Source: Govania unica
Lineage (GTDB): Bacteria > Pseudomonadota > Alphaproteobacteria > Sphingomonadales > Govanellaceae
Reading direction: 5' to 3'
NCBI RefSeq assembly: GCF_027920805.1
Contig: NZ_JANWOI010000004.1
Span: forward strand, 496,001 to 560,000
Length of the DNA stretch: 64,000 nucleotides
Each line of letters begins with the position of its first letter. Position 1 is the stretch's first letter. A program made the position numbers and the translations under genes. Below the pieces are notes generated by a model. It saw only the letters and a list, made by a program, of their open reading frames with translations, had not been told where the DNA came from and did not search any database. Below, piece after piece: positions 19,630 to 31,110 of the stretch.

Positions 19630-21552
19630 GTGGGAAATCTCGGACGGAACCTCGCCCTTTGGGCTGTTATCATATTGGTGTTGCTTGCACTTTTTAACCT
19701 CTTTCAGGGGTCTTCCGGGCAAGGGGCGCAGACAGACATTGCGTTTTCGACGTTCCTGCAAGATGTCGAACAGGGCAATGTGCGGGCAGTGACCATCGAG
19801 GGCCGGAATATCACCGGCACGAAGGGCGACAATACGAATTTCCGCACCTATGCGCCGGACGATCCGATGCTGGTCAGCCGTCTGACCCAGCATGGGGTCA
19901 GCATCACGGCGAAGCCTGAGGAACAGAATCTGCTGGCCGGCATCTTCATGTCGCTGCTGCCATTCCTGCTGTTGATCGGCGTCTGGGTGTTCTTCATGCG
20001 CCAGATGCAGGCCGGAAACGGCCGGGCCATGGGCTTCGGCAAGTCGCGGGCGCGGCTGTTGACCGAAAAACAGGGCCGGATCACCTTCAATGACGTGGCC
20101 GGGATTGACGAAGCCAAGGAAGAACTTGAAGAAATCGTCGATTTCCTCAAGGACCCGGGCAAGTTCCAGCGCCTTGGCGGCACCATTCCGAAGGGCGCTT
20201 TGCTGGTCGGTCCTCCGGGTACCGGGAAAACCCTGCTGGCGCGTGCCATCGCGGGGGAGGCCAATGTGCCGTTCTTCTCGATCTCGGGCTCGGACTTTGT
20301 GGAAATGTTTGTCGGCGTTGGTGCAAGCCGCGTGCGCGACATGTTCGAACAGGCAAAGAAAAACGCTCCCTGCATTATTTTCATCGATGAAATCGACGCC
20401 GTCGGGCGTCATCGCGGCGCCGGTCTTGGCGGCGGCAATGACGAACGCGAACAGACCTTGAACCAGTTGCTGGTCGAGATGGACGGCTTTGAAGCGAACG
20501 AAGGCATCATTCTGGTGGCTGCCACCAACCGTCCGGACGTGCTTGACCCGGCGCTGTTGCGGCCGGGCCGGTTCGACCGTCAGATCGTGGTGCCGAACCC
20601 CGATCTGAATGGCCGTGAAAAAATCCTCAAGGTGCATATGCGCAAGGTGCCGCTTGGCGCCGATGTGGATGCAAAGACGATCTCGCGCGGGACGCCCGGA
20701 TTTTCTGGGGCGGATCTGGCCAATCTTGTCAACGAAGCGGCGCTGATGGCGGCGCGTCGGGGCAAGAAGGTTGTCACCATGGCCGAATTCGAGGCTGCCA
20801 AGGACAAGGTGATGATGGGGGCGGAACGTCGCTCCATGGTCATGACCGAGGATGAAAAACGCTCGACCGCCTATCATGAAGCCGGTCATGCGCTGGTGTC
20901 CCTGATCGTGCCGCATAATGATCCGCTGCATAAGGTGACGATCATTCCGCGCGGCCGTGCGCTTGGCGTGACCTGGAACCTGCCGGATCGTGACCGGTAC
21001 AGCCAGAACATGAAGCAGATGAAGGCGCGGCTGGCGCTTTGCTTTGGTGGGCGTATTGCCGAACAGCTGATTTACGGCAAGGACGAACTGAACACCGGGG
21101 CGTCCAATGATATTGCCCAGGCGACCCGCATGGCGCGGGCCATGGTCATGGACTATGGCATGAGCGAAAAGCTTGGCTGGTTGCGCTATCGCGAGAATCA
21201 GGACGAGGTGTTTCTCGGTCACTCGGTATCGCGGTCGCAGAATATTTCCGAAGACACCGCTCGCCTGATCGATCAGGAAGTGCGGGTTCTGGTGGAAGAA
21301 GCTGAAGCCACGGCGCGGAAGGCCCTCAACGATCATATTGATGATCTGCATAAGGTGACGAAGGCGCTTCTGGAATATGAAACCCTGTCGGGTGAAGAGG
21401 TGCGGGCGCTGATGCGCGGCGAAACCATCAGCCGTCCGGTGGAAGACAACAAATCGAGCGGACCTGACGAACGGCCGCGTGCCTCCACCGTGCCGGAAGC
21501 CGGACGCGGTGGCGATACGGGCGGTACGGCAGAACCTCAGGCCGGTCTTTGA
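19630..21552 (+). CDS. ftsH: ATP-dependent zinc metalloprotease FtsH
   Basis: A 640-residue membrane AAA+ protease degrading membrane proteins, LpxC and regulators. There are two N-terminal membrane segments ([37 protein letters not shown]), Walker A GPPGTGKT (194-201), Walker [13 protein letters not shown], the zinc motif HEAGH (416-420), and an acidic/Pro-Gly C-terminal tail. I choose the GTG at 19630 ([10 protein letters not shown]) with GAAGGAAG upstream. Longer in-frame starts would add a basic 27-residue tail atypical of the family. Confidence 0.95.
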   Translation: MGNLGRNLALWAVIILVLLALFNLFQGSSGQGAQTDIAFSTFLQDVEQGNVRAVTIEGRNITGTKGDNTNFRTYAPDDPMLVSRLTQHGVSITAKPEEQNLLAGIFMSLLPFLLLIGVWVFFMRQMQAGNGRAMGFGKSRARLLTEKQGRITFNDVAGIDEAKEELEEIVDFLKDPGKFQRLGGTIPKGALLVGPPGTGKTLLARAIAGEANVPFFSISGSDFVEMFVGVGASRVRDMFEQAKKNAPCIIFIDEIDAVGRHRGAGLGGGNDEREQTLNQLLVEMDGFEANEGIILVAATNRPDVLDPALLRPGRFDRQIVVPNPDLNGREKILKVHMRKVPLGADVDAKTISRGTPGFSGADLANLVNEAALMAARRGKKVVTMAEFEAAKDKVMMGAERRSMVMTEDEKRSTAYHEAGHALVSLIVPHNDPLHKVTIIPRGRALGVTWNLPDRDRYSQNMKQMKARLALCFGGRIAEQLIYGKDELNTGASNDIAQATRMARAMVMDYGMSEKLGWLRYRENQDEVFLGHSVSRSQNISEDTARLIDQEVRVLVEEAEATARKALNDHIDDLHKVTKALLEYETLSGEEVRALMRGETISRPVEDNKSSGPDERPRASTVPEAGRGGDTGGTAEPQAGL

Positions 21553-21572
21553 AAGCGTGAGCTTGGGGTTCT

Positions 21573-22664
21573 ATGTCCGATAGTCTGAAGACCGATCATC
21601 TTGAGATGGGGGCGCGGGTTTACCTGCGCCCCTTCGGTTTTGTGAACGGTGCCGAGGCCCGGGACGCGGTGGCGGCCGGGCTTGCCTGTTTTCTGGCCGG
21701 TGGACCGGTGGCCTTCATGGGCGTTGAACTGGTCCGGCGTTCGGGCGGGGCGGTGACGCGGGAGCTTTTGCCGGTCACGGCGATCGCGGCGCGATCCGAT
21801 GTGGCTTTGACGGTTACGCGGATGACAGCGGCGCGGCGGCCGCTTGAGCTTGGGGCCGGGCGGCGGTTGTCGTTCGAGCGGCCGTTGGTGATGGGCATCC
21901 TCAATGTGACGCCGGACAGTTTTTCCGATGGCGGCAGTTTTGCGACCAGCGAGGCGGCGCTTGAGCGCGGGCGGGTGATGCTGGCCGAGGGCGCGGATCT
22001 TTTGGATGTGGGCGGAGAATCGACGCGCCCGGGGTCCGACCCGGTGGCGCCGGAGGAGGAAATCCGCCGGGTGCTGCCAGTGATCCGGAGTCTTGTGGAA
22101 GATGGCGCGATTATCTCCATCGATACACGCCATGCCGCGACCATGCGGGCGGCGGCGGCGGGGGGCGCCCATATTATCAATGACGTATCAGCGCTTGGGC
22201 ATGATGGGGACAGTCTGGCGGCAGCGCGGGAGCTTCGCTTGCCGGTCATTCTGATGCATGCCCAGGGCGACCCGAAAACCATGCAGGACGCGCCCGTATA
22301 TGACGACGCGCTGTTAGATGTGTATGATTATCTGGCCGACCGGATTGACAGGGTGACGGCGACGACGGGGGTATCGCGGGCGCAGATCGTTGTCGATCCG
22401 GGGGTTGGGTTCGGCAAGGGACTTGAGCATAATCTGGATCTGTTGCGCGGCTTGTCCATGTTCCATGGTCTTGGTTGTCCCATTCTGCTCGGGGTGTCGC
22501 GCAAGAGCTTCATCGGCCGCATCACCGGTGTGACCGACCCACGGGAGCGGTTGCCGGGGGGGCTGGCGGCGGAGTTGAAGGCAGTTCTCGCCGGTGTGCA
22601 GATGCTGCGGGTGCATGATGTGGCGGCGACTGTGCAGGCGCTTGCCGTGTGGGATGCTCTCTGA
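21573..22664 (+). CDS. folP: dihydropteroate synthase
   Basis: A 363-residue enzyme condensing p-aminobenzoate with dihydropterin pyrophosphate, the sulfonamide target. The core TIM barrel begins near residue 105 with [14 protein letters not shown], followed by [22 protein letters not shown] and [12 protein letters not shown]. The first ~100 residues are an extra N-terminal region seen in many alphaproteobacterial FolP proteins. ftsH-folP-glmM is a conserved order. The fused pabB-pabC that supplies p-aminobenzoate lies 9 kb downstream. Confidence 0.95.
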   Translation: MSDSLKTDHLEMGARVYLRPFGFVNGAEARDAVAAGLACFLAGGPVAFMGVELVRRSGGAVTRELLPVTAIAARSDVALTVTRMTAARRPLELGAGRRLSFERPLVMGILNVTPDSFSDGGSFATSEAALERGRVMLAEGADLLDVGGESTRPGSDPVAPEEEIRRVLPVIRSLVEDGAIISIDTRHAATMRAAAAGGAHIINDVSALGHDGDSLAAARELRLPVILMHAQGDPKTMQDAPVYDDALLDVYDYLADRIDRVTATTGVSRAQIVVDPGVGFGKGLEHNLDLLRGLSMFHGLGCPILLGVSRKSFIGRITGVTDPRERLPGGLAAELKAVLAGVQMLRVHDVAATVQALAVWDAL

Positions 22665-22773
22665 GCGGATTCCATTTCCTGCCATAATCCCGGCGTTTTT
22701 GCTGTCTAAACCCGCTCTTAAAGAGTTTCTGCTTAAACTGCCAATCAGAGCATCGAAAACGGGACGAAAAACG

Positions 22774-24129
22774 ATGACGCGGAAATATTTCGGGACGGAC
22801 GGGATTCGGGGGCGCGCCAACAGTCACCCCATGACAGCGGAAATTGCCATGAAGGTCGGCATGGCGGCCGGGCGGCAGTTCACCCGGGGTGACCATGTTC
22901 ATCGCGTCGTCATCGGCAAGGATACCCGGCTGTCGGGTTATATGATCGAACCCGCGCTCGCCGCCGGATTCATTTCCATGGGCATGGATGTGATTTTCGC
23001 CGGACCGATGCCGACGCCGGCCGTGGCCATGCTGACGCGCTCGTTGCGGGCGGATCTTGGGGTCATGATCTCGGCCTCGCATAATCCTTATCAGGACAAT
23101 GGCATTAAATTGTTCGGGCCGGACGGGTATAAGCTGTCGGATGATATCGAGCGCGAGATTGAGGCGCGCATGGACAATGGCTATGGCGATCATCTGGTGC
23201 CGTCGGAAAAGCTTGGCCGGGCCCAGCGTATGGAAAATTCGGTCGGCCGTTATATCGAATATGCGAAGAACACCTTTCCGCGTCACCTGCGCCTGGATGG
23301 CCTGAAGGTTGTCGTGGATTGCGCCAATGGGGCGGCTTACAAGGCGGCGCCTGCCGTGCTGTGGGAGCTCGGGGCCGAAGTGGTGCCGGTGGGTGTGACG
23401 CCGAACGGGACCAATATCAACAAGGGCTGCGGGTCGACCGCGCCGAGCTATGTCTGTGAACAGGTGGTGGCTCATGGCGCGCATATCGGCATTGCCCTGG
23501 ATGGGGACGCCGATCGTGTGCTGATTTCCGATGAAAACGGGCAGTTGGTGGATGGCGATCAGCTGATGGCGGTCATCGGGCATTATCTGAACGAGACCGG
23601 GCAGCTGCGCGGCGGCGGCGTGGTGGCCACCATCATGTCGAATCTTGGGATGGAGAAATATCTGAACGGGCTTGGACTCGATCTGATCCGCACTCAGGTG
23701 GGCGACCGTTATGTGGTCGAGAAAATGCGCCTGGGTGGCTATAACGTCGGCGGCGAACAGTCGGGGCATATCGTGCTGTCGGACTTCACCACTACGGGCG
23801 ACGGCATCATTGCTGCCTTGCAGGTGCTGGCGGTGGTGATCCAGAGTGGCAAGCCGGTGAGCGAGATCTGCCGCCGCTTTACTCCGTATCCGCAGATTTT
23901 GAAAAATGTCCGTTTCGAAGCCGGAATGACTCCGCTCGATCAGCCGCTGGTGCAGCAGGCGATCGCGGCCGGGGAGCAGCGCCTGCTTGGGTCGGGCCGG
24001 GTGGTGATCCGCAAGTCAGGCACCGAGCCGCTTATCCGCGTGATGGCGGAGGGCGAGGACGAACTGCTGGTGCAGACCGTGGTCGATGATATCGTCTCGA
24101 CGGTTACGGTGGCTTGCAAGGCGGCTTAG
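22774..24129 (+). CDS. glmM: phosphoglucosamine mutase
   Basis: A 451-residue enzyme interconverting glucosamine-6-P and glucosamine-1-P for UDP-GlcNAc synthesis. It starts [16 protein letters not shown]. The phosphoserine loop is [12 protein letters not shown] (Ser102), the metal loop is [10 protein letters not shown], the sugar loop GGEQSGH, and the C-terminal phosphate loop [12 protein letters not shown]. The ATG at 22774 is chosen over an upstream in-frame start inside folP. Confidence 0.96.
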   Translation: MTRKYFGTDGIRGRANSHPMTAEIAMKVGMAAGRQFTRGDHVHRVVIGKDTRLSGYMIEPALAAGFISMGMDVIFAGPMPTPAVAMLTRSLRADLGVMISASHNPYQDNGIKLFGPDGYKLSDDIEREIEARMDNGYGDHLVPSEKLGRAQRMENSVGRYIEYAKNTFPRHLRLDGLKVVVDCANGAAYKAAPAVLWELGAEVVPVGVTPNGTNINKGCGSTAPSYVCEQVVAHGAHIGIALDGDADRVLISDENGQLVDGDQLMAVIGHYLNETGQLRGGGVVATIMSNLGMEKYLNGLGLDLIRTQVGDRYVVEKMRLGGYNVGGEQSGHIVLSDFTTTGDGIIAALQVLAVVIQSGKPVSEICRRFTPYPQILKNVRFEAGMTPLDQPLVQQAIAAGEQRLLGSGRVVIRKSGTEPLIRVMAEGEDELLVQTVVDDIVSTVTVACKAA

Positions 24130-24151
24130 GCGGGATTCAGTTTTTGATGGC

Positions 24152-24236
24152 GCTGGATCCCCGCGTTTGCGGGGATGACGGGTATTTGTGTTATGTAGGA
24201 CTTTCTTGTCATTCCCGCGCAGGCGGGAATCCAGGC
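24152..24236. repeat. pair of GTCATTCCCGC-family palindromes
   Basis: Two dispersed elements in the glmM-thiD gap: TGGATCCCCGCGTTTGCGGGGATGACG at ~24154-24180 is given here as its stem arms CCCCGC/GCGGGG, and a second unit at 24207-24236 has arms ATTCCCGC/GCGGGAAT. Each looks like one half of the type of inverted pair seen at 25293-25381. Confidence 0.65.
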
Positions 24237-24272
24237 TTTGTTCTGAAGGCTGGATTTTTATACGGGTGGCAC

Positions 24273-25064
24273 ATGGACGGACGGGTGTTGATCGTGGCCG
24301 GATCGGATTCTGGCGGCGGGGCGGGGATTCAGGCGGATATCAAGACGGTGAGCGCGCTTGGCGGGTTCGCGGCGACGGCGGTGACCGCCCTGACGGCGCA
24401 GGATACTCTGGCTGTGCATGAGGTATTTGCGGCGCCCCCGGGGTTTGTCGCCAAACAGATCACTGTGGTGTTGGATGATATCGGCGCCGATGCGGTCAAG
24501 ATCGGCATGCTGGCGAGTGCTGAGATCATTGCGGCGGTGGCTCAGGCGCTTGCGTCTTATGACGGGCCGCTGGTGGTTGATCCGGTCATGGTGGCGACGT
24601 CGGGCGGGCGGTTGCTGGCTGATGATGCGGTGGACGCTTTGAAGACGTTGTTGATCGGGCGGGCGACCGTGGTGACGCCGAATATTCCCGAGGCTGAGGT
24701 CTTGACCGGCATGGTGATCCGCACGCCCGATGATATGGCGGTGGCGGGGCAGGCCATTCTGGAGCTTGGCCCGCAGGCTGTGCTGATGAAGGGCGGGCAT
24801 CTTGAGGCGTCGCGGGTGGTCGATCTGCTGGTGACGGCGGACGGGGTGATGCGATTTGAGAATGCCAAGATCGTGACCGAGTCGACTCATGGCACCGGCT
24901 GCACGCTGTCCTCGGCCATTGCGGTCGGTCTGGCGCAGGGGCAGAGCCTGCCGCAGGCGGTGACGCGGGCACGGGATTATGTGCTGGCGGCGATCCGGCT
25001 GGCCCCCGGGTATGGGCGTGGGCATGGGCCGTTGAACCATGTGGATGCGGGGAAGGTTGTCTGA
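24273..25064 (+). CDS. thiD: hydroxymethylpyrimidine/phosphomethylpyrimidine kinase
   Basis: A 263-residue ribokinase-fold kinase of thiamine biosynthesis, phosphorylating HMP and HMP-P. Signatures are IAGSDSGGGAGIQADIKT at the start, VVDPVMVATSG, VTPNIPEAEVL, the KGGH motif and the anion-hole/catalytic STHGTGCTLSSAIA. I start at ATG 24273; an upstream in-frame extension translates repeat DNA. It is a stand-alone gene flanked by palindromic repeats, so it is probably monocistronic. Confidence 0.93.
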   Translation: MDGRVLIVAGSDSGGGAGIQADIKTVSALGGFAATAVTALTAQDTLAVHEVFAAPPGFVAKQITVVLDDIGADAVKIGMLASAEIIAAVAQALASYDGPLVVDPVMVATSGGRLLADDAVDALKTLLIGRATVVTPNIPEAEVLTGMVIRTPDDMAVAGQAILELGPQAVLMKGGHLEASRVVDLLVTADGVMRFENAKIVTESTHGTGCTLSSAIAVGLAQGQSLPQAVTRARDYVLAAIRLAPGYGRGHGPLNHVDAGKVV

Positions 25065-25614
25065 GGGGTGCTGCGGTGCGGCTTCGTGCTTCGAGACGCC
25101 CTACGGGCTCCTCAGCACGAACGGTTAAATTTGTATCCGGTCGTGCGGAAAAGCATGATTAAACCTGTCATTCCCGCGAAAGCGGGAATGACAGGTAGGG
25201 GGAGAATGACGGGTGGCGGCAGGTAAAGGGTACGCCTTGTCCGGTAAAGGGGGCGGCTGTGCGGTTTAGGTTTGCCATCACAAAACACACAATGTCATTG
25301 CCGGGCTTGACCCGGCAATCCATCTGGCCAGCGGTTTCCCGATTGAACCATGGATTGCCGGGTCAAGCCCGGCAATGACAGATGTGGACAGATATGGGGG
25401 CGGGTCGGGGAACGACAGATGGCAATGACAATAAGTTAAGGTGTCATCTTGGAAGCGGACAGCCTTGGGCCGCGCAGAGAACCCGTCAGTTTCTTGCATG
25501 GCGGGCATGTGGAAATCAGCGTTTGACTTCGGTTGGCCTTTCTATATGGTCGCGGGCGGGCCACATCCCCCCACCGGGGTGCGCCTATTCTGTGAGGGAT
25601 AGGAGATACATCTC
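25065..25614. repeat. repeat-rich intergenic region before serC
   Basis: A 550-nt gap with at least four palindromes and no credible gene. There is TTCGTGCT...AGCACGAA with an internal GCCC/GGGC (25083-25121; sibling at 31473-31507); a perfect 14-bp stem CCTGTCATTCCCGC/GCGGGAATGACAGG (25164-25195); and an inverted pair of TGTCATTGCCGGGCTTGACC-type units (25293-25326 and 25348-25380). The last ~90 nt hold the serC promoter and leader. Confidence 0.75.
25523..25614 (+). promoter_or_regulatory. serC promoter and possible structured leader
   Basis: TTGACT at 25523 and a TATAT box near 25543 suggest a promoter, though the spacing is short. The following ~60 nt contain a C4/G4 hairpin (CCCC ACC GGGG near 25570-25580), then CCTAT...ATAGG and GAGAT-AC-ATCTC immediately before the ATG, so the Shine-Dalgarno region can be paired. 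A conserved serC leader RNA motif is known in alphaproteobacteria; I cannot confirm a match to its consensus from memory. Confidence 0.35.
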
Positions 25615-26769
25615 ATGACGAAACCAGCTACTAAGCCGCAGTCCCCTTATTTTTCTTCGGGGCCTTGCGCGAAACGCCCAGGTTGGGCGCTCGCCGCTCT
25701 CGAAGACGCCTGCCTCGGCCGGTCGCATCGTTCGAAACTCGGCAAAAACAAACTCAAAGAAGCGATTGATCGCACGCGCGCCGTTCTTGGCGTTCCTGCG
25801 GATTATCGTATTGGCATCGTTCCAGCGTCGGATACCGGCGCAGTGGAAATGGCGCTCTGGTCGCTTTTGGGCGCACGCGGCGTTGATATGCTGGCATGGG
25901 AAAGCTTCGGTGACGGTTGGGTTACCGATGTTGTCAAACAATTGAAACTCGAAGACGTGCGCAGCCTGAAAGCCGGTTACGGCGAGCTGCCGGATCTCGC
26001 GGCAGTGGATTGCAACCGCGATGTCGTCTTCACCTGGAACGGCACCACGTCCGGCGTGCGCGTGCCGAACGGCGACTGGATCGCCGACGACCGCGAAGGC
26101 CTGACCATCTGCGACGCCACCTCGGCGGCGTTCGCCATGGATCTGCCGTGGTCGAAGCTCGATGTCACGACGTTCTCGTGGCAGAAGGTGCTCGGCGGTG
26201 AAGGGGCTCATGGCATCCTGATCCTGAGCCCGCGGGCGGTCGAACGGTTGCAGACCTACAAGCCGTCCTGGCCGTTGCCGAAGGTGTTCCGTCTGACCTC
26301 GGGCGGCAAGCTCATCGAAGGCATTTTCGTTGGCGAAACCATCAACACCCCGTCCATGCTTTGCGTCGAAGATTATATCGATGCGTTGAAATGGGCTGAG
26401 GGCGAGGGTGGCTTGACGGGCCTGATCGCGCGTTCGGAAGGCAATCTTGCCGTTCTTGCGAACTGGGTTGCGGCGAGCGACTGGGCGGATTTCCTGCCGG
26501 TGGTCGAGGCCACGCGGTCCTGCACTTCGGTGTGCCTGAAGATCGTCGATCCCTGGTTCACGGCGCTTGATGCCGAGGGTCAGGCCAAGGTGGCGAAGGA
26601 CTTCGCCAAGATCCTTGAAGACGAGCATGTGGCCTATGACATCGGCAGTTACCGCGATGCCCCTCCCGGCATCCGCATCTGGGCCGGTGCCACCGTTGAG
26701 GCTGCGGATCTTAAGGCTTTGCTGCCCTGGCTTGACTGGGCCTTTGCCACGCTGAAGGCGAAAGCCTGA
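25615..26769 (+). CDS. serC: phosphoserine aminotransferase
   Basis: A 384-residue PLP enzyme converting 3-phosphohydroxypyruvate to phosphoserine (and acting in B6 synthesis). It belongs to the alphaproteobacterial/archaeal-type subgroup starting ...[14 protein letters not shown], with the PLP lysine in [15 protein letters not shown] (K191) and [10 protein letters not shown] near the active site. It is followed 103 nt later by serA, the preceding enzyme of the pathway, so the pair probably forms an operon. Confidence 0.95.
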   Translation: MTKPATKPQSPYFSSGPCAKRPGWALAALEDACLGRSHRSKLGKNKLKEAIDRTRAVLGVPADYRIGIVPASDTGAVEMALWSLLGARGVDMLAWESFGDGWVTDVVKQLKLEDVRSLKAGYGELPDLAAVDCNRDVVFTWNGTTSGVRVPNGDWIADDREGLTICDATSAAFAMDLPWSKLDVTTFSWQKVLGGEGAHGILILSPRAVERLQTYKPSWPLPKVFRLTSGGKLIEGIFVGETINTPSMLCVEDYIDALKWAEGEGGLTGLIARSEGNLAVLANWVAASDWADFLPVVEATRSCTSVCLKIVDPWFTALDAEGQAKVAKDFAKILEDEHVAYDIGSYRDAPPGIRIWAGATVEAADLKALLPWLDWAFATLKAKA

Positions 26770-26872
26770 CATTTCCCTATTCGTTAAGCGTTTGTGGCGG
26801 GTTCCGGGGTGGGCCCGAGCCCGCCTCTCTCGCTTTACAGGATGACTTTATTTTTTCAGGAAAGGGCAGGAT

Positions 26873-28450
26873 ATGCCTAAGGTTCTGATTTCCGACGACT
26901 TGAGCCCCCTGGCCAAGCAGATTTTTGAAGCGCGCGGTATTGAGGTTGATCAGATCGTGGGTCTGACCAAGGACGAGCTGATCGCGAAAATCGGTGAGTA
27001 TGATGGTCTGGCCATTCGGTCGGCCACCAAGGTTACGAAGGACGTGATCGCCGCCGCCACCAATCTGAAGGTTGTGGGCCGGGCCGGGATCGGTGTTGAT
27101 AACGTGGATATTCCGACCGCCACGGGCGCCGGGATCGTTGTCATGAACACCCCGTTCGGCAATTCGATCACCACCGCTGAACATGCCATCGCCATGATGT
27201 TCGCCATTGCTCGGGAAATTCCGATGGCGGATGCCTCGACCCGTCTGGGCAAGTGGGAAAAGAACCGCTTCATGGGGGTCGAGCTGACCTCGAAGACCCT
27301 TGGCATCATCGGGTGCGGCAATATCGGCTCGATCGTGGCCGAACGCGCGCTTGGCCTGCGTATGAAGGTTGTGGCGTTTGACCCCTATCTGTCGCCGGAA
27401 CGTGCGGTTGATCTTGGCGTTGAGAAGGTCGAGCTTGATGAGCTGTTCCGTCGCGCTGATTTCATCACGCTCCATACGCCTTTGACCGATGGCACCCGGG
27501 GTGTTGTGAACGCTGCGGCGTTTGCGAAGATGAAGGATGGCGTCTTTATCATCAACTGTGCCCGTGGCGGCCTGGTTGTGGAAAAGGACCTGAAGGCGGC
27601 GCTTGAATCTGGCAAGGTGGCAGGGGCCGCTTTGGACGTGTTTGAAGTCGAGCCGGCCAAGCAAAACGATCTCTTTGCCTTTGAGAACGTGATCCTCACG
27701 CCGCATCTTGGCGCGTCGACCAATGAAGCTCAGGTCAATGTGGCGGTTCAGGTTGCCGAACAGATGGCGGATTACCTGCTTGATGGGGCTGTGACCAACG
27801 CGCTTAACATGGCGTCGGTGTCGGCTGAGGATGCTCCGCGTCTTCGTCCCTATATGAAGCTTGCGGCGCAGCTTGGCGGGTTTGCCGGTCAGTTGACCGA
27901 AACCGGGATCAAGAAGGTTGTCATCGAATATGAAGGCGATGCCGCTCAGCTGAACGTGCGTCCGCTGACCGCTGCCGTGCTTGAGGCGCTGCTGCGTCCC
28001 TTGATGGATTCGGTCAATATGGTCAATGCGCCGACCGTGGCCAAGGAACGCAATATCGAAGTGTCCGAGGTGAAGCACGACCGCGAGGGCGATTATCACA
28101 CCCTGATGCGCGTCACCGTCACCACCGAAAAGCAGACCCGTGACATCGCCGGAACGCTGTTCGCGAATGGCGATGCCCGGATCGTGCAGATCAAGGGCAT
28201 CAGCATCGAAGCCCAGGTGACCGACAACATGATCTTTGTGGTGAACGAGGATCTGCCGGGCTTCATCGGCAATCTTGGCACCATCCTTGGCAGCGCCGGG
28301 CTCAATATCGCCACCTTCAACCTCGGCCGTGAGGCTGCTGGCAAGGAAGCGATTGCGCTTGTGGCCATTGACGGGGCTGTGCCGCAGGATGTGCTCGGTC
28401 AGATTCGTTCCTTGCCGCATGTGCGTCAGGTCAAACATCTGAAGTTCTAA
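26873..28450 (+). CDS. serA: D-3-phosphoglycerate dehydrogenase
   Basis: A 525-residue long-form PGDH, first enzyme of serine synthesis. The catalytic/NAD domains (1-~310) carry IIGCGNIGSIVAERA, NCARGGLVVEK, DVFEVEP and LTPHLGASTNEAQ (catalytic His). An allosteric substrate-binding domain (~320-450) and a C-terminal ACT domain (~455-525: MIFVVNEDLPGFIGNLGTIL) imply serine feedback. An AGGAAAGG lies before the ATG. Confidence 0.97.
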   Translation: MPKVLISDDLSPLAKQIFEARGIEVDQIVGLTKDELIAKIGEYDGLAIRSATKVTKDVIAAATNLKVVGRAGIGVDNVDIPTATGAGIVVMNTPFGNSITTAEHAIAMMFAIAREIPMADASTRLGKWEKNRFMGVELTSKTLGIIGCGNIGSIVAERALGLRMKVVAFDPYLSPERAVDLGVEKVELDELFRRADFITLHTPLTDGTRGVVNAAAFAKMKDGVFIINCARGGLVVEKDLKAALESGKVAGAALDVFEVEPAKQNDLFAFENVILTPHLGASTNEAQVNVAVQVAEQMADYLLDGAVTNALNMASVSAEDAPRLRPYMKLAAQLGGFAGQLTETGIKKVVIEYEGDAAQLNVRPLTAAVLEALLRPLMDSVNMVNAPTVAKERNIEVSEVKHDREGDYHTLMRVTVTTEKQTRDIAGTLFANGDARIVQIKGISIEAQVTDNMIFVVNEDLPGFIGNLGTILGSAGLNIATFNLGREAAGKEAIALVAIDGAVPQDVLGQIRSLPHVRQVKHLKF

Positions 28451-28473
28451 GACTATTTCGCAGACCTGCGGGG

Positions 28474-28512
28474 GCGGGGATCCGGGGGCTTAGGCCCTGG
28501 GTCCCCGCTTTT
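28474..28512 (+). terminator. probable intrinsic terminator after serA
   Basis: GCGGGGATCC (28474-28483) pairs with GGGTCCCCGC (28499-28508) around a GC-rich inner hairpin, followed by TTTT. It lies 24 nt after the serA stop. Confidence 0.7.
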
Positions 28513-28608
28513 GCGAGGATCAGGGTTTGCGGGTGAATCCGCCCTCGACTATCAGGGCAAATGACAATAGAGTGGCGGCGTTTTTTGTCTGAATGCTGAA
28601 GCAGGATC

Positions 28609-29763
28609 ATGGCTGATTATTCCGAACGAGCTTTGCTGCCGGAAGGCTTTCATGACGACCTCCCCCCGGAGGCCGAAGGCGAAGCGTCGGTGATTGCGGC
28701 GCTTCTGGCGCGGTTCCAGGCTTATGGATATGGGCGGGTGGCCCCGCCGCTTGTGGAATTCGAGGACAGTCTGCTGGCCGGGTCGGGCAAGACCCAGTCG
28801 CGGCAGATGTTCCGGCTGATGGACCCGGTGTCCCAGCGCATGATGGGCATTCGCACCGATATGACCATTCAGGTCGCGCGTATCGCGGCGACCCGGCTTG
28901 CGGCCAGTCCGCGGCCGCTGCGGCTGTGCTATGCCGGGCAGGTGTTGCTGGTCAAGGGCGGGCAGATCCGGTCGGAACGGCAGTTCGGACAGGCCGGGGT
29001 CGAGCTGATTGGCGTGGGCTCCATCGAGGCGGACGCGGAAGTCCTGCTGCTGGCGGCGGACGCCTTGCGCGCCGTTGGGGTTCAGGGGCTTTCGGCGGAT
29101 TTGACGGTGCCGTCGCTGGTGCCGGTGCTGGCGGCCGAGCTTGGACTTCCGGACGTGGCGGCGGGGCAGATCAGGGCGGCCCTGAACGCCAAGGACATCG
29201 GCCAGTTGCAGTCGATTGAGGGACGCGCGGGCGAGATTTTCCGGGGGCTTCTTGCGGCGTCGGGCGAGGCGGATGCGGCGCTTCGGGCGCTTCAGGAGCT
29301 TCAGTTGCCGGCGCAGGCGGCGGCGATTGTTGCGGAGTTGCAGGGGCTGGTGACGCGGGTTCAGGCCTTGTCGCCCGATCTGGTGCTGACCATCGATCCC
29401 GGCGAGTTTCGTGGATTTGAATATAAGGCGGGCATTGCCTTCACCCTGTTCGCGGCCAAGGGGCGCGGCGAGCTTGGGCGTGGCGGGCGCTATGAGATCA
29501 CCCGGGCCGATACCGGCGCGGCCGAGGCGGCGACTGGGGTGTCGCTTTATCTCGACAGCCTGATGCGGGTGGCGACGGCGCCGGACATGGCGGCCAAGCT
29601 TTATGTGCCCCATGGCACGGCGGTCACGTTGCTGGCCGGGTTGCAGGATCAAGGTTATCGCACGGTGCGCGGGCTTGCGCCTGAAGCCGATGTGCGGGCG
29701 GCAGCGCGGCATCTTGGCTGCGGATATATTTATGCGGACGAGCGGATCACTCTGCTCGACTGA
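28609..29763 (+). CDS. hisZ: ATP phosphoribosyltransferase regulatory subunit HisZ
   Basis: A 384-residue HisRS paralogue lacking aminoacylation function, which activates the short-form HisG in histidine synthesis. The class II synthetase-like core is visible ([59 protein letters not shown]). Compared with HisS, the ATP-binding and anticodon domains are degenerate or absent and the length is short. It sits immediately before purA (31 nt). Confidence 0.92.
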   Translation: MADYSERALLPEGFHDDLPPEAEGEASVIAALLARFQAYGYGRVAPPLVEFEDSLLAGSGKTQSRQMFRLMDPVSQRMMGIRTDMTIQVARIAATRLAASPRPLRLCYAGQVLLVKGGQIRSERQFGQAGVELIGVGSIEADAEVLLLAADALRAVGVQGLSADLTVPSLVPVLAAELGLPDVAAGQIRAALNAKDIGQLQSIEGRAGEIFRGLLAASGEADAALRALQELQLPAQAAAIVAELQGLVTRVQALSPDLVLTIDPGEFRGFEYKAGIAFTLFAAKGRGELGRGGRYEITRADTGAAEAATGVSLYLDSLMRVATAPDMAAKLYVPHGTAVTLLAGLQDQGYRTVRGLAPEADVRAAARHLGCGYIYADERITLLD

Positions 29764-29794
29764 TTGGACCAACCCTCGAAGACGGGATGTGAAC

Positions 29795-31087
29795 GTGGCA
29801 AACGTGGTCGTAGTCGGCGCTCAATGGGGCGACGAAGGCAAGGGAAAGATTGTCGATTGGCTGTCGGAACGCGCCGATGTGGTGGTGCGGTTTCAGGGCG
29901 GACATAACGCGGGCCATACGCTCGTCATCGATGAAAATGTGTATAAGCTGAGCCTGCTGCCGTCGGGCATCGTGCGGCCCAACAAACAGTCGGTGATCGG
30001 CAATGGCGTTGTGGTTGACCCCTGGGCGCTGCTGGATGAAATCGCGCGTCTGCAGGGACAGGGTGTGCGGGTTGATGAAAGCAATCTGAGCGTTGCTGAA
30101 AATTGCGCGCTTATTCTGCCGCTGCATCGGGAGCTGGATGGCATCCGTGAGGAAGCCGCCGGTGAAGCCAAGATCGGCACCACCCGGCGCGGCATTGGCC
30201 CGGCTTATGAAGATAAGGTGGCGCGGCGTGCGCTGCGGGTTGGCGATCTCGCCCATGACGATCTGATTGTTGAGCGGCTGGATGCGTTGCTGGCCCATCA
30301 CAATCCGCTGCGGGTTGGACTTGGTGCGGAGCCGGTGGACCGCGAGGCACTGCTGGCTGAAATCCGGGCGGTGGCGCCGAAGATTCTGCCGTTCGCTTGT
30401 GCGTCCTGGCGGGTGCTGGATGAGGCCAAGAAGCAGGGCAAGCGCGTGCTGTTCGAAGGCGCGCAGGGCATCATGCTTGACGTCGATCATGGCACCTATC
30501 CCTTTGTCACCTCGTCGAACACCGTGTCGTCGCAGGCGGCGGGCGGGTCGGGCGTGGGGCCGGGTCAGGTTGGTTATGTGCTTGGCATCACCAAGGCTTA
30601 CACCACCCGGGTCGGCAGTGGGCCGTTCCCGACCGAGCAGTTGAACGAGGTCGGGCAGACTTTGGGGCAGCGCGGGCATGAGTTCGGCACCGTGACCGGG
30701 CGGGCTCGGCGTTGCGGGTATTTCGATGCGGTGATGGTGCGGCAGGCGATGAAAATCGGCGGCATCCATGGCATCGCGCTGACCAAGCTTGATGTGCTTG
30801 ATGGCTTTGACGAGCTGAAGGTCTGCGTGGCTTATAAGCTTGATGGCAAGACGATTGATTATTTCCCGTCGAATGCGCGTGATCAGGCCCGGGTTGAAGC
30901 GGTTTATGAAAGCCTTGAGGGCTGGTCGGACAGCACACGCGGGGCGCGGTCCTGGGCCGATCTGCCAGCTACGGCGATTAAATATATCCGCCGTATCGAG
31001 GAGTTGATCGAGACCCCGGTGGCTCTGTTGTCGACGAGCCCCGAGCGCGAAGATACGATTCTGGTGAAGGATCCCTTCGCCGGATAA
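29795..31087 (+). CDS. purA: adenylosuccinate synthetase
   Basis: A 430-residue GTP-dependent ligase converting IMP and aspartate to adenylosuccinate. The P-loop [11 protein letters not shown] is at the N-terminus, with HNAGHT, the [14 protein letters not shown] switch, and the TKLDVLDG base-binding motif. The GTG at 29795 gives [11 protein letters not shown], the standard N-terminus; another GTG at 29789 adds two residues. A well-formed terminator follows. Confidence 0.96.
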   Translation: MANVVVVGAQWGDEGKGKIVDWLSERADVVVRFQGGHNAGHTLVIDENVYKLSLLPSGIVRPNKQSVIGNGVVVDPWALLDEIARLQGQGVRVDESNLSVAENCALILPLHRELDGIREEAAGEAKIGTTRRGIGPAYEDKVARRALRVGDLAHDDLIVERLDALLAHHNPLRVGLGAEPVDREALLAEIRAVAPKILPFACASWRVLDEAKKQGKRVLFEGAQGIMLDVDHGTYPFVTSSNTVSSQAAGGSGVGPGQVGYVLGITKAYTTRVGSGPFPTEQLNEVGQTLGQRGHEFGTVTGRARRCGYFDAVMVRQAMKIGGIHGIALTKLDVLDGFDELKVCVAYKLDGKTIDYFPSNARDQARVEAVYESLEGWSDSTRGARSWADLPATAIKYIRRIEELIETPVALLSTSPEREDTILVKDPFAG

Positions 31088-31110
31088 TTTTCAGGAATAT
31101 ATGTCCGTAT

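Noticed and set aside
19567-21351. 594-codon minus-strand ORF opposite ftsH
   Set aside because: Mirror of the FtsH coding frame in GC-rich DNA; no ribosome site and no recognisable motif.
24114-24272. N-terminal extension of ThiD
   Set aside because: The in-frame extension translates palindromic repeat DNA; the conserved start MDGRVLIVAGSD is at 24273.
26777-28438. 553-codon minus-strand ORF opposite serA
   Set aside because: Shadow of an unmistakable PGDH; low-complexity basic translation.
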